A DNA stretch of 64,000 bases from Streptomyces sp. TBY4 (GTDB lineage: Bacteria; Actinomycetota; Actinomycetes; Streptomycetales; Streptomycetaceae), in assembly GCF_024213195.1 (NCBI RefSeq), contig NZ_JANAVF010000007.1, positions 1 through 64,000 on the forward strand, given 5' to 3'. Each line of letters opens with the position of its first letter. Position 1 is the stretch's first letter. The notes beneath the pieces were generated by a model that had not been told where the DNA came from, did no database searches, and was given only the letters and a program-made list of their open reading frames with translations. The position numbers were made by a program, and so were the translations under genes. Of this stretch, positions 16,611 to 24,980 are shown one piece after another.

Positions 16611-17369
16611 ATGTCGACCGTTGAAAACGCATCGCCCGCCGACGAAAGCGCCCCCGCCGAGGCAGCCGGCATCGCCGCCCAGGACTGGGCCACGGCCTCC
16701 GCCTCGCCCCAGTACCGGGCCGCCGTGGTGGATCTCCTCGGGGCGCTCGCGTACGGCGAACTCGCGGCCTTCGAACGCCTCGCCGAGGACGCGAAGCTCG
16801 CGCCCACCCTCGGGGACAAGGCCGAGCTCGCGAAGATGGCCTCCGCCGAGTTCCACCACTTCGAGCGCCTGCGCGACCGGCTCACCGCGATCGACGAGGA
16901 CGCCACCGCCGCGATGGAGCCCTTCGCGAAGGGCGTCGACGACTTCCACCGCCAGACGGCCCCCTCGGACTGGCTGGAGGGCCTGGTCAAGGCCTACGTC
17001 GGCGACTCCATCGCCAGCGACTTCTACCGCGAGGTGGCCACCCACCTCGACACCGACACCCGCGGGCTCGTCGTCAGCGTGCTCGACGACACGGGCCACG
17101 GCGGTTTCGCCGTCGAGAAGGTGCGCGCCGCCATCGAGGCCGACCCGCGCTGCGGCGGCCGGCTGGCGCTGTGGGCCCGCCGCCTGATGGGCGAGGCCCT
17201 CTCGCAGGCCCAGCGCGTGGTCGCCGAGCGCGACGCGCTCTCCACCATGCTGGTCGGCGGCGTGGACGGGATGGCGGCCGGCTTCGACCTGGCCGCCGTC
17301 GGCGAGATGTTCACCCGCATCACCAAGGCGCACACCAAGCGCATGGCGGCCCTGGGCCTGGCTGCGTAG
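16611..17369 (+). CDS. Ferritin-like (MiaE-related) diiron fold protein
   Basis: 252 residues, all helical. LGALAYGELAAFERL and SAEFHHFERLRDRL carry Glu and ExxH pairs spaced as in four-helix-bundle diiron proteins, and DSIASDFYREV and DTGHGGFAVEKV supply further candidate ligands. The family resembles MiaE tRNA hydroxylases; the substrate is not established. It is divergent from the DEAD-box helicase, a pairing I also know from mycobacteria, hinting at an RNA-related role. The ATG at 16611 is preferred; a GTG at 16602 lies within the -10 box. Confidence 0.83.
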   Translation: MSTVENASPADESAPAEAAGIAAQDWATASASPQYRAAVVDLLGALAYGELAAFERLAEDAKLAPTLGDKAELAKMASAEFHHFERLRDRLTAIDEDATAAMEPFAKGVDDFHRQTAPSDWLEGLVKAYVGDSIASDFYREVATHLDTDTRGLVVSVLDDTGHGGFAVEKVRAAIEADPRCGGRLALWARRLMGEALSQAQRVVAERDALSTMLVGGVDGMAAGFDLAAVGEMFTRITKAHTKRMAALGLAA

Positions 17370-17375
17370 CCCCTG

Positions 17376-17426
17376 CCCCGGACGTACGACGGCCCCGGAC
17401 GTACGACGGCCCCGGACGTACGACGG
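17376..17426. repeat. Three exact tandem copies of a 17-bp repeat
   Basis: CCCCGGACGTACGACGG occurs three times without a mismatch at 17376-17392, 17393-17409 and 17410-17426, starting six bases after the stop codon of the ferritin-like gene and running straight into a hairpin terminator. Each unit contains the palindrome CGTACG. Confidence 0.9.
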
Positions 17427-17455
17427 CCCCCGCGCGGAAGCTCCGCGCGGGGGCC
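17425..17455. terminator. Hairpin terminator after the ferritin-like gene
   Basis: A perfect 14-bp stem, GGCCCCCGCGCGGA (17425-17438) with its complement at 17442-17455 and an AGC loop. It lies between convergent genes and can act in both directions. Confidence 0.82.
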
Positions 17456-17503
17456 GCTGTCGTGGTGGGGGCTCCCTCAGCGGGTCCGCCTCAGTGGGGC
17501 CGT

Positions 17504-17806
17504 CTAACCCCGTGTCGGAACCGAAAACGGAGTCCGGACGGACGGCCTCGCAGTCCGGCCGGCGGGCCGCAGCAGCAGGGACAGGACCACCGCCGAGACC
17601 AGCACACCGCCGGTGAGGGTCGCGAACAGGGTGTTGTGCCCGGGACCCAGCGCGGTGTGGGTCAGGTACGCCCCGAAGAGGGCGCCGGCCACTCCGCTCA
17701 CCAGCACCGTCCACGAGGCGGGCAGCCGCGGGCCGAGCACACGGACGGCCGCCCCGGACAGGGCGAGGCCCAGGAGTGCGGAGCCGAGCGCCTCGATCAG
17801 CAGCAT
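17504..17806 (-). CDS. Small integral membrane protein
   Basis: 100 residues with about three membrane helices (EALGSALLGLALSGAAVRVL, TVLVSGVAGALFGAYL, LTGGVLVSAVVLSLLL), glycine-rich as in small GlsB/YeaQ-like proteins, and a basic tail. AGAGGA lies seven bases before the ATG. Much longer overlapping frames on this strand are not supported. Function unknown. Confidence 0.75.
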   Translation of the reverse strand: MLLIEALGSALLGLALSGAAVRVLGPRLPASWTVLVSGVAGALFGAYLTHTALGPGHNTLFATLTGGVLVSAVVLSLLLRPAGRTARPSVRTPFSVPTRG

Positions 17807-17881
17807 GGGTGTTCCTCTCGGACGGCGGGCGTACGGGGGAGCGTTCCTTACAGCGCTCCTACCCGAAGCGGAGGAAACGGA

Positions 17882-17913
17882 AACGGCCCGGTGGAGGACT
17901 CCACCGGGCCGTT
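17882..17913. terminator. Hairpin terminator after the DUF3107 gene
   Basis: A 14-bp stem, AACGGCCCGGTGGA (17882-17895) with its complement at 17900-17913 and a GGAC loop, about 55 bases past the DUF3107 stop and upstream of the small membrane protein gene. It should separate the two transcripts. Confidence 0.8.
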
Positions 17914-17967
17914 CTCGGTACTGCTGGGCACCTTCCGGTGCTGGGGCCGTTGCCCGGAGCGCTGGGC

Positions 17968-18195
17968 TCAGAGCGCGCCGAAGCCGACCTTGCGCACGCT
18001 GGGCTCGCCCAGGTCGACGTACGACAGGCGCTCGGACGGCACCAGGACCTTGCGGCCCTTGATGTCCGTGAGGCTCAGCAGCGGCGCCGAGCCGGACAGG
18101 GCGGCGGTGACGATGCTCTCCAGCTCCTCGGCACTCAGGTCGCTCTCGAGCACGATCTCCCGGGGTGCGTGCTGCACGCCGATCTTGACCTCCAC
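17968..18195 (-). CDS. DUF3107 protein
   Basis: 75 residues, full length for this small actinobacterial family: MEVKIGVQHAPREIVLESD, a helix SAEELESIVTAALSG and the strand-rich end GRKVLVPSERLSYVDLG. The GTG start has GGAGGG eight bases upstream. It follows the TetR gene on the same strand by 130 bases, the same pairing as in mycobacteria. Function unknown. Confidence 0.9.
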   Translation of the reverse strand: MEVKIGVQHAPREIVLESDLSAEELESIVTAALSGSAPLLSLTDIKGRKVLVPSERLSYVDLGEPSVRKVGFGAL

Positions 18196-18325
18196 GGCCT
18201 TGTCCCTCCGACGGTCCGGTTCGCGCGATGAGCCGCGCCGTTACCCGGTCCACATTAGCCCGGAGAGGGGACGTGTCCGCCGCGCGGCGAAAACGCTCGC
18301 AGCGAACACCCGCCGGTCAGAAAGC

Positions 18326-18964
18326 TCAGCCCTCCGTCGGGTGCAGCGGGAAACCGGCGATTCCGCGCCACGCGAGGGAGGTCAGCAGCCCCACCGCGGT
18401 GTCACGGGCGACCGGGCTCTCGCTCGACAGCCAGTACCGGGCCACGACCTGCGAGACCCCGCCCAGGCCCACGGCCAGCAGCATCGACTCGTCCTTCGAC
18501 AGGCCGGTGTCCTCGGCGATGACGTCCGAGATGGCCTCGGCGCACTGCAGCGAGACGCGGTCGACGCGTTCGCGCACGGCGGGCTCGTTGGTCAGGTCCG
18601 ACTCGAAGACCAGCCGGAACGCGCCGCCCTCGTCCTCGACGTACGCGAAGTAGGCGTCCATCGTCGCGGCCACGCGCATCTTGTTGTCGTTCGTCGACGC
18701 CAGCGCGGTGCGCACGGCGAGCAGCAGGGCCTCGCAGTGCTGGTCCAGGAGGGCCAGGTAGAGGTCGAGCTTGCCGGGGAAGTGCTGGTAGAGCACCGGC
18801 TTGCTGACTCCGGCACGCTCCGCGATGTCGTCCATGGCCGCGGCGTGGTAACCCTGCGCCACGAAGACCTCCTGGGCGGCGCCCAGGAGCTGGTTGCGCC
18901 GGGCCCGGCGCGGAAGTCGCGTGCCCCGCGGACGCGCTGCCTCGGTCTGCTCGATGGCTGTCAC
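18326..18964 (-). CDS. TetR/AcrR-family transcriptional regulator
   Basis: 212 residues. The N-terminal helix-turn-helix reads RNQLLGAAQEVFVAQGYHAAAMDDIAERAGVSKPVLYQHFPGK, split as helices 1-4 of TetR repressors; the rest is a helical ligand-binding and dimer domain. The GTG at 18964 is chosen because GGGAGG lies just upstream; a start at 19015 adds a basic stretch without a ribosome site. A palindrome at 19023-19035 next to its likely -10 box suggests autoregulation. The effector is unknown. Confidence 0.9.
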   Translation of the reverse strand: MTAIEQTEAARPRGTRLPRRARRNQLLGAAQEVFVAQGYHAAAMDDIAERAGVSKPVLYQHFPGKLDLYLALLDQHCEALLLAVRTALASTNDNKMRVAATMDAYFAYVEDEGGAFRLVFESDLTNEPAVRERVDRVSLQCAEAISDVIAEDTGLSKDESMLLAVGLGGVSQVVARYWLSSESPVARDTAVGLLTSLAWRGIAGFPLHPTEG

Positions 18965-19013
18965 GCCGCCTCCCACTTTCTCTAGAACACAGTGCGCCTT
19001 GCGCCGCGCGGCC

Positions 19014-19035
19014 ATCGTACTTTTCGGTAACCGAA
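19014..19035 (-). promoter_or_regulatory. TetR promoter with palindromic operator
   Basis: TTCGGT-A-ACCGAA (19023-19035) is a perfect 13-bp palindrome. On the minus strand TACGAT (19019-19014) looks like a -10 box, placing the palindrome between -35 and -10, a classic repressor position, about 60 bases upstream of the TetR start codon. Confidence 0.6.
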
Positions 19036-19110
19036 TCTGGAGGGTTCAAGCCGACTTTTCTCGCGGTACGGACCGCCGGTTACCCACCGGAGATGCTGGT
19101 CAGCGCTGGC

Positions 19111-19326
19111 TCAGCGGTAGTCGTCCTCGTCCAGGGCCACCACCCGGGTCTGCTCGGCCGCGTCCCCGTCGGAGGCTTCGCGCTGGCCCACGGGGGTGAG
19201 GGGATCGTCCTCGATCGGATTCAACTCCGCGTTCTGCTCCGCCGCGTCCGCCTCGGGGGCCTCCACGTCGAGGGCTTCGCGCAGCTCTGACTGGAAGGTG
19301 TCCGGTTCCGCAGGGTCGACAGTCAT
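19111..19326 (-). CDS. Small acidic protein
   Basis: 71 residues, strongly acidic (rich in Asp, Glu and Ala: LREALDVEAPEADAAEQNAE, ALDEDDYR), with no hydrophobic segment and probably disordered. AAAGGGG lies six bases before the ATG. Codon use matches its neighbours. Function not recognised. Confidence 0.75.
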   Translation of the reverse strand: MTVDPAEPDTFQSELREALDVEAPEADAAEQNAELNPIEDDPLTPVGQREASDGDAAEQTRVVALDEDDYR

Positions 19327-19447
19327 GGAACACCCCTTTCCACTTACGAGCCTAGGAGGATCGCGGATACCCCGCTAGGCGGTTCCGCAAGCATCTGTGA
19401 CGGCGAACACAAGAGGAGCCGCGTGATCGTCTCGTAACATTGCCCCC

Positions 19448-20479
19448 ATGTCTTCGACCGAGCTGCCGGGCGTACGGTCCACCGACCCTGCATCCGACCA
19501 GTCCCTCCCCTCCTCCCAGCTGGGCGCCGTGCGCGTGGCCGACGGGGAGCGGATGCGCACCGACCGGCTGCCCGGGCTGGAAATGACCGTACGGGTGCGC
19601 CCGGCGGTCCGGGCCGGCCTGCCGCCCGCGCTGTTCGTCCACGGGCTCGGCGGATCCTCGCAGAACTGGTCCGCGCTCATGGCGCGGCTGGCCGACTCCG
19701 TCGACGGCGAGGCCCTGGACCTGCCCGGCTTCGGCTGGTCCCCGCCGCCCGCCGACCGGGACTACTCCGTCACCGGGCTGGCGCGCGCCGTCATCCGCCA
19801 CCTCGACTCCGCCGGCCGCGGACCGGTGCACCTGTTCGGGAACTCCCTCGGCGGCGCCGTCTCCACCCGGGTCGCGGCCGTCCGGCCCGACCTGGTGCGC
19901 ACGCTGACGCTGGTCTCCCCGGCCCTGCCCGAACTGCGCGTGCAGAAGTCGGCCGTGCCGACCGCGCTGCTCGCCGTACCCGGCGCGGCCGGGCTCCTGG
20001 AGCGGCTCACCCGCGGTCTGAGCGCCGAGCAGCGCACCCGGGGGGTGACGGACCTCTGCTACGGGGACCCCTCGCGGGTGACGCCCGAGGCGTTCGAGGC
20101 GGCCGTCGAGGAAATGGAACGGCGGCTCGCGCTGCCGTACTTCTGGGACGCGATGACCCGCTCCTCGCGCGGCATCGTCGATGCTTACACCCTCGGCGGG
20201 CAGCACGGACTGTGGCGCCAGGCACAGCGGGTGCTCGCACCCACCCTCCTGGTCTACGGTGGCCGGGACCAGCTCGTCTCGTACCGTATGGCGCGCAAGG
20301 CCGCCGCGGCCTTCCGGGGTTCGCGGCTGCTGTCCCTGCCCGAGGCGGGGCACGTGGCGATGATGGAGTACCCCGAGGTGGTCGCGGCCGCCTTCCGGGA
20401 ACTCCTGGACGCCACCGCCGACGGGCACGGCGGCGAGCCGGGGCACACCGTGAACACCGATGAGGACGGCAAGGGCTGA
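19448..20479 (+). CDS. Alpha/beta hydrolase
   Basis: 343 residues. LFVHGLGGSSQNW forms the oxyanion hole, GNSLGG the nucleophile elbow (Ser near residue 136), YGGRDQLVS the acid loop and AGHVAMME the catalytic His. No signal peptide; substrate unknown. TAACAT (19435-19440) lies seven bases before the ATG with no ribosome site, suggesting a leaderless mRNA. The DUF3152 gene starts five bases after its stop, so they form an operon. Confidence 0.87.
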   Translation: MSSTELPGVRSTDPASDQSLPSSQLGAVRVADGERMRTDRLPGLEMTVRVRPAVRAGLPPALFVHGLGGSSQNWSALMARLADSVDGEALDLPGFGWSPPPADRDYSVTGLARAVIRHLDSAGRGPVHLFGNSLGGAVSTRVAAVRPDLVRTLTLVSPALPELRVQKSAVPTALLAVPGAAGLLERLTRGLSAEQRTRGVTDLCYGDPSRVTPEAFEAAVEEMERRLALPYFWDAMTRSSRGIVDAYTLGGQHGLWRQAQRVLAPTLLVYGGRDQLVSYRMARKAAAAFRGSRLLSLPEAGHVAMMEYPEVVAAAFRELLDATADGHGGEPGHTVNTDEDGKG

Positions 20480-20483
20480 GGAC

Positions 20484-21926
20484 GTGGGACGACATAGTCG
20501 CAAGGAGTCGGTCCAGGCTCCCGGCCCCGGCTCAGGCCATCCGCAGCCGGCCGGACAGGCCGGCGCCCGGGCCGCAGCCCCGGCCGCGGCCGGATGGGCC
20601 GAACCGGCCGCCGCCCCCCGCGGGTACGCGGCCCCGCCGCGCCACGAGCCGGTGTCCGGCGCGCGCGGCGGCCATCCCGAACAGCACGAGCCCGGCGGAG
20701 CCTGGGGCGCGGATTCCAGTACTGGTGTGACCTACGGGGACTGGCGCGGCGTCCCGCGCACCCGGCCCGTCCACGAGGCCCCGGTCCAGCAGGCCCCGGT
20801 CCACCCGGCCCCGGCCCACCGGGCCCCCGTGTACGACACCCCGGCCTTCGGCACCCCCGCGGTCGGCTTCCCGCAGGTCACCCTCGACTCGCCGATGAGC
20901 GCGACGGGTTCGCACCGCCGGGTGGTCCCCCCGGTCGCAGGCGACGCCTTCGCCGAGGACGCCTTCACCGCCACCGGGTCGCACCGCCGGGTCCCGGTCC
21001 GCGAGGACGCCTTCACCACCACCGGGTCGCACCGCCGGATCCCCGCGCCCCGTACGCCGGCCGCCCCCGCCGAGGCGGCGCCGCCCGCGGCCGGGCGCGG
21101 CGGCAAGGGCCGTACGTACGCCGGGATGGCCGCCGCGGCCGTCACCGTCGCGCTCGCCGTCGTCGTCGCCGGCCAGGCGGCCTCCGACGGCGACAGCGGC
21201 AAGAACCCCGTGCGCGCCTCCGACGAGGGCAACAGCCACGCCGCACAGGGCAACTCCGCCGCCTCCCGCTCCGACGACCGGCCCACCCCGGACGCCTCCA
21301 CGGCGGTCCAGGCCGCGCCCGAGCTCACGTACGACCAGAAGATGGCGCAGCAGTTCCCGATCGACGAGAAGCTGCAGGGCTCCGGCGCCTTCGACACCGT
21401 GCCCGGCGTGGCGCAGGGTCCCGGCAAGGGCAAGGTGGTCCGCTACCGCGTGGACGTGGAACAGGGCCTCGGCCTGGATCCGCAGCTGTTCGCCGAGGCC
21501 GTGCACCGCACGCTGAACGACGACCGGAGCTGGGGCCACGGCGGTACGAAGACCTTCGAGCGGGTGCCGGGCGGCGAGGCCGACTTCGTGATCACCCTCG
21601 CCAGCCCCGGGACCACCGGCGTCTGGTGCAGGAAGTCCGGACTCGACACCACCATCGACAACGTCTCCTGCGACTCCGCGTCGACCGACCGCGTGATGAT
21701 CAACGCGTACCGCTGGGCGCAGGGCTCGGCGACGTACGGCCCGGGCCGGATGTTCGCCTACCGCCAGATGCTGATCAACCACGAGGTCGGCCACCGGCTC
21801 GGCCACGGCCACGTGAGCTGCCAGACGCCGGGCGCGCTCGCCCCGATCATGCAGCAGCAGACGAAGTCCCTCGACATCAACAACATCCAGTGCAAGCCCA
21901 ACCCCTGGGTGTATCCGGGGAGTTGA
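20484..21926 (+). CDS. DUF3152 protein, membrane-anchored zinc metalloprotease-like
   Basis: 480 residues. A 215-residue cytoplasmic region rich in Pro/Ala contains three TGSHRR repeats, then one membrane helix (YAGMAAAAVTVALAVVVAGQ), a linker and the extracytoplasmic DUF3152 domain. That domain carries HEVGHRLGHGH, a zincin-type HExxHxxGxxH site, and paired Cys (WCRKSG, VSCDS, HVSCQT, IQCKP) that probably form disulfides. Proteolysis is inferred from the motif. The GTG at 20484 begins GRHSRK and follows the hydrolase stop directly. Confidence 0.87.
   Translation: MGRHSRKESVQAPGPGSGHPQPAGQAGARAAAPAAAGWAEPAAAPRGYAAPPRHEPVSGARGGHPEQHEPGGAWGADSSTGVTYGDWRGVPRTRPVHEAPVQQAPVHPAPAHRAPVYDTPAFGTPAVGFPQVTLDSPMSATGSHRRVVPPVAGDAFAEDAFTATGSHRRVPVREDAFTTTGSHRRIPAPRTPAAPAEAAPPAAGRGGKGRTYAGMAAAAVTVALAVVVAGQAASDGDSGKNPVRASDEGNSHAAQGNSAASRSDDRPTPDASTAVQAAPELTYDQKMAQQFPIDEKLQGSGAFDTVPGVAQGPGKGKVVRYRVDVEQGLGLDPQLFAEAVHRTLNDDRSWGHGGTKTFERVPGGEADFVITLASPGTTGVWCRKSGLDTTIDNVSCDSASTDRVMINAYRWAQGSATYGPGRMFAYRQMLINHEVGHRLGHGHVSCQTPGALAPIMQQQTKSLDINNIQCKPNPWVYPGS
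20905..21045. repeat. Repeats encoding TGSHRR in the DUF3152 protein
   Basis: ACCGGGTCGCACCGCCGG-like units occur three times around 20908, 20976 and 21022, each followed by a Val/Ile-Pro segment and DAF(T). The repeats lie in the disordered cytoplasmic arm and add positive charge. Confidence 0.6.
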
Positions 21927-21935
21927 TCAACCGCG

Positions 21936-21965
21936 TTGACAAGCCGTCCGATCTTCGGTCATTGT
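21936..21965 (+). promoter_or_regulatory. Promoter of the oligopeptide transporter operon
   Basis: TTGACA (21936-21941), a perfect -35 consensus rare in this genome, is followed after 18 bases by CATTGT (21960-21965). Transcription is expected at about 21972-21973, exactly on the ATG of the 31-codon leader frame. Confidence 0.6.
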
Positions 21966-21972
21966 TCTCCGC

Positions 21973-22068
21973 ATGTCGCAGCTGCACACCACCACCGCGA
22001 GCGCCGCCATTGAGCTGGCGCTGCTTGGTGTGACCGCGCACAGCGTGGCCGACATCTTCTGTCGCTGA
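21973..22068 (+). CDS. Putative 31-residue leader peptide before the ABC operon
   Basis: An ATG frame of 32 codons encodes a peptide starting MSQLHTTTASAAIELALLG and ending VADIFCR before TGA. No ribosome site precedes it, but its ATG coincides with the predicted transcript start, so it would be translated from a leaderless mRNA. The terminal Cys-Arg resembles actinobacterial attenuator peptides that sense cysteine. The transporter operon starts 192 bases later. Coding status is inferred from promoter position and codon use, not proven. Confidence 0.5.
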   Translation: MSQLHTTTASAAIELALLGVTAHSVADIFCR

Positions 22069-22260
22069 CGCCTCCCTGAGCGCGCGACTTCACCGCTTTC
22101 TGCGTAATTTCGCCGCGCCCGGGGCTTCCAGCCCGCAGGTGCGGCTCCTTTCGTTCCCCCGTCCCCGCCGTCGGCACGCCGCCGACCGCTCCGACGTGGA
22201 CCGCTGCCCCTCGCGTGGCCTTTTCCGCATCTCCCTTCACGCCGAGAGGTCCCTTTTCCC
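22069..22260. other. Untranslated region between leader peptide and transporter
   Basis: 192 bases with only short hairpins, for example GTCGGC/GCCGAC at 22170-22186 with an ACGCC loop. No run of T follows them, so an intrinsic attenuator is not obvious; Rho-dependent or translational control is possible. GAGAGG lies 11 bases before the downstream ATG. Confidence 0.45.
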
Positions 22261-24000
22261 ATGCTCCGTCAGTCCCTCATATCGCGCCGCGTGGCCGCGG
22301 TCGCCGTCAGCGTCGTTCTGGCCGGGGGCGCCGCCGCCTGCGGGCCCGCGGACGGCGCGGACAAGGCCTCGACCGGCGACAAGCCGGGCGCCACCGGGTC
22401 CGCCCCGCAGAAGGGCGGCACCCTGACCGTCCTCAACGCCGAGCCGCAGAGCGACTTCGACCCGGCCCGCCTGTACACCTCCGGCGGCGGCAACGTCCCC
22501 TCGCTCGTGTTCCGCACGCTCACCACCCGCAACCGCGAGGCGGGCCCGGCCGGCGCCAAGGTGGTGCCCGACCTGGCCACCGACCTCGGCAAGCCCAACG
22601 CCGACGCCACCGAGTGGACGTACACCCTCAAGGACGGGCTGAAGTACGAGGACGGCTCGCCGATCACCACCGCCGACATCAAGTACGGCATCGAGCGGTC
22701 CTTCGCCGCCGAGCTGTCGGGCGGAGCCCCGTACCTGCGCGACTGGCTGGTCGGCGGGGAATCGTACGAGGGCCCGTACAAGGACGGCGGCAAGGGGCTC
22801 GACTCGATCGTGGTCCCCGACGCGAAGACGATCGTCTTCAAACTCCGCAAGCCCGAGGGCGAGTTCCCCTTCCTCGCCACCCAGACGCAGTTCGCGCCCG
22901 TGCCCAAGACCAAGGACACCGGGGTCAAGTACGAGGAGAAGCCGGTCTCCTCGGGCCCGTACAAGGTCGTCAAGAACGAGAACGACGGCGAACAGCTCAC
23001 CCTGGAGCGCAACGAGAACTGGGACGAGAAGACCGACGAGGAGCGCAAGGCCTACCTGGACCGGATCGAGGTCCGCTCCGGGCTCGACGCGGCGGTCATC
23101 AACCAGCGCCTGTCCACCAGCTCCGGCGCCGACGCGGCCGCCATCACCACCGACACCAACCTGGGCCCGGCGGAACTCGCCCAGATCGGCGCCAACAAGG
23201 AGCTGGAGGGCCGCGTCGGCACCGGGCACTTCGGCTACGTCAACTACCTCGCCTTCAACCCGAAGATCGCCCCCTTCGACAACCCGAAGGTCCGCCAGGC
23301 CATCTCCTACGCGATCAACCGCACCAGCGTCATCAACGCGGCCGGCGGCTCCGCCCTCGCCGAACCCGCCACCACCTTCCTGCCCGAGCAGGAGGCCTTC
23401 GGCTTCACCCCGTACGACCACTTCCCGGCCGGCAAGACCGGAGACCCGGCCAAGGCCAAGGAACTGCTGGCCGAAGCGGGCTTCAAGGACGGGCTGACCA
23501 TCACGCTCACCCACTCCAACGCCCAGAACCGGCAGACCAGCCCCGAGGTGGCCACCGCCGTGCAGCAGGCGCTCGCCGCCGCCGGGATCACCGTCAAGCT
23601 GGAGGGACTGGAGAACAACGCCTTCAACGAGAAGCGCTGGGACGTCAAGAACACCCCCGGCTTCTTCCTCTCCCGCTGGGGCGCCGACTGGCCGTCCGGC
23701 GCTCCCTTCCTGGCCCCGATCTTCGACGGCCGCCAGATCGTCACCAACGGCACCAACTACAACCACGCGCAGCTCAACGACCCGGCCGTCAACGCCGAGA
23801 TCGACGAGATCGCCAAGCTGACCGACCTCGCGGCCGCCGGCAAGCGCTGGGGCGCCCTCGACAAGAAGATCGGCGAGCAGGCCCTCGACGTCCCGCTCTT
23901 CCACCCGGTCTACAAGCGGCTCGTCGGCAAGGACGTCAAGAACGTCGTCATCAGCGACTGGACCGGCGTCCTCGACATCTCGCAGGTCTCGGTCAAGTGA
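22261..24000 (+). CDS. Oligopeptide-type ABC transporter substrate-binding lipoprotein
   Basis: 579 residues, SBP family 5. The signal peptide ends in a lipobox-like stretch (GGAAACG) with the lipidated Cys near residue 27, anchoring the protein outside the membrane. Family features include TLTVLNAEPQSDFDPARLY, EWTYTLKDGLKYEDGSPIT, RQAISYAINR and the closing DVPLFHPVY. The ligand, probably peptides, is inferred from family. Its TGA overlaps the GTG of the first permease gene. Confidence 0.92.
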   Translation: MLRQSLISRRVAAVAVSVVLAGGAAACGPADGADKASTGDKPGATGSAPQKGGTLTVLNAEPQSDFDPARLYTSGGGNVPSLVFRTLTTRNREAGPAGAKVVPDLATDLGKPNADATEWTYTLKDGLKYEDGSPITTADIKYGIERSFAAELSGGAPYLRDWLVGGESYEGPYKDGGKGLDSIVVPDAKTIVFKLRKPEGEFPFLATQTQFAPVPKTKDTGVKYEEKPVSSGPYKVVKNENDGEQLTLERNENWDEKTDEERKAYLDRIEVRSGLDAAVINQRLSTSSGADAAAITTDTNLGPAELAQIGANKELEGRVGTGHFGYVNYLAFNPKIAPFDNPKVRQAISYAINRTSVINAAGGSALAEPATTFLPEQEAFGFTPYDHFPAGKTGDPAKAKELLAEAGFKDGLTITLTHSNAQNRQTSPEVATAVQQALAAAGITVKLEGLENNAFNEKRWDVKNTPGFFLSRWGADWPSGAPFLAPIFDGRQIVTNGTNYNHAQLNDPAVNAEIDEIAKLTDLAAAGKRWGALDKKIGEQALDVPLFHPVYKRLVGKDVKNVVISDWTGVLDISQVSVK

Positions 24001-24980
24001 CGCTCCTCGTACCGCATTCGGCGGCCGGGCCCGGGGTCAGTGCCCCGGGCCCGGGCGCCGGGCGGCAGGTCTGGCGGCGGCTGCGCGGACGGCCCTCGGC
24101 CGTGGCGGCCGCCGCCGTCCTGGCGCTCCTCGTGCTCCTCGCGCTCGCCGCACCGCTGCTCGCCCAGCTCACCGGCCAGGACCCGAACGCCTACCACGAC
24201 GAGCTCGTCGACTCCGCGCGCGGGGGCGTCCCGCTCGGCTCCTTCGGCGGGATATCCGGCGAGCACTGGCTCGGCGTCGAACCGGGCACCGGCCGCGACC
24301 TGTTCACCCGGCTGCTCTACGGGGCCCGGATCTCCCTGCTCGTCGCGCTCGGCGCCACCGTCGTCCAGGTCCTCGTCGGGGTGACGGTCGGGCTCGCCGC
24401 CGCCCTCGGCGGCCGGTTCGCCGGACAGCTCGTCAGCCGGGTCACCGACGTGATGATCGCCCTTCCCCTGCTGGTGATCGCCGTCGCGCTCACCGCCGTC
24501 GTCCCGCCCGGGTTCCCGCGGCCGCTGCTGCTGATCCTCGTCATCGGACTGCTCGACTGGGGCGGCCTCGCCCGGATGGTGCGCGCCCAGACCCTCTCCC
24601 TCAAGGAGCTGGACTTCGTGGACGCCGCCCGGCTCTCGGGCAACGGCACCCTGCGGATCGCCCGCCGGGAGCTGCTGCCCTCGCTGGCCGCGCCCGTCAT
24701 CACCCTCGCCGCGATCAAGGTCCCCACCGCCATGGTGGTCGAGGCCTCGCTCTCCTTCCTCGGCGTCGGCGTGAAGCCGCCCACCCCCTCGTGGGGGCAG
24801 ATGCTCTCCAGTGCGCAGACCTGGTTCCGCGCCGACCCCACCTACGTCCTGCTCCCCGCCGGGCTGCTCTTCGTCACCGTGCTCGCCTTCACCGTGCTCG
24901 GCGACGCCGTCCGCACGGCCCTCGACCCGCGCGAGGACTCGCGGCTGCGGGTCGGCACCAGAAAGGAGCGCAGGGCGTGA
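23997..24980 (+). CDS. ABC transporter permease, OppC/DppC type
   Basis: 327 residues. An N-terminal helix (AAAAVLALLVLLALAAPLL) is followed by a periplasmic-type loop and the five-helix BPD_transp_1 core; the EAA loop reads DAARLSGNGTLRIARRELLPS and the end EASLSFLGVGVKPPTPSWGQM is typical of OppC. The GTG at 23997 overlaps the upstream TGA as GTGA, and its own stop overlaps the next GTG, so the operon is translationally coupled. Confidence 0.92.
   Translation: MTLLVPHSAAGPGVSAPGPGAGRQVWRRLRGRPSAVAAAAVLALLVLLALAAPLLAQLTGQDPNAYHDELVDSARGGVPLGSFGGISGEHWLGVEPGTGRDLFTRLLYGARISLLVALGATVVQVLVGVTVGLAAALGGRFAGQLVSRVTDVMIALPLLVIAVALTAVVPPGFPRPLLLILVIGLLDWGGLARMVRAQTLSLKELDFVDAARLSGNGTLRIARRELLPSLAAPVITLAAIKVPTAMVVEASLSFLGVGVKPPTPSWGQMLSSAQTWFRADPTYVLLPAGLLFVTVLAFTVLGDAVRTALDPREDSRLRVGTRKERRA

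Noticed and set aside
22170..22186. Intrinsic attenuator hairpin before the transporter gene
   Set aside because: The stem is only six pairs and no T run follows.
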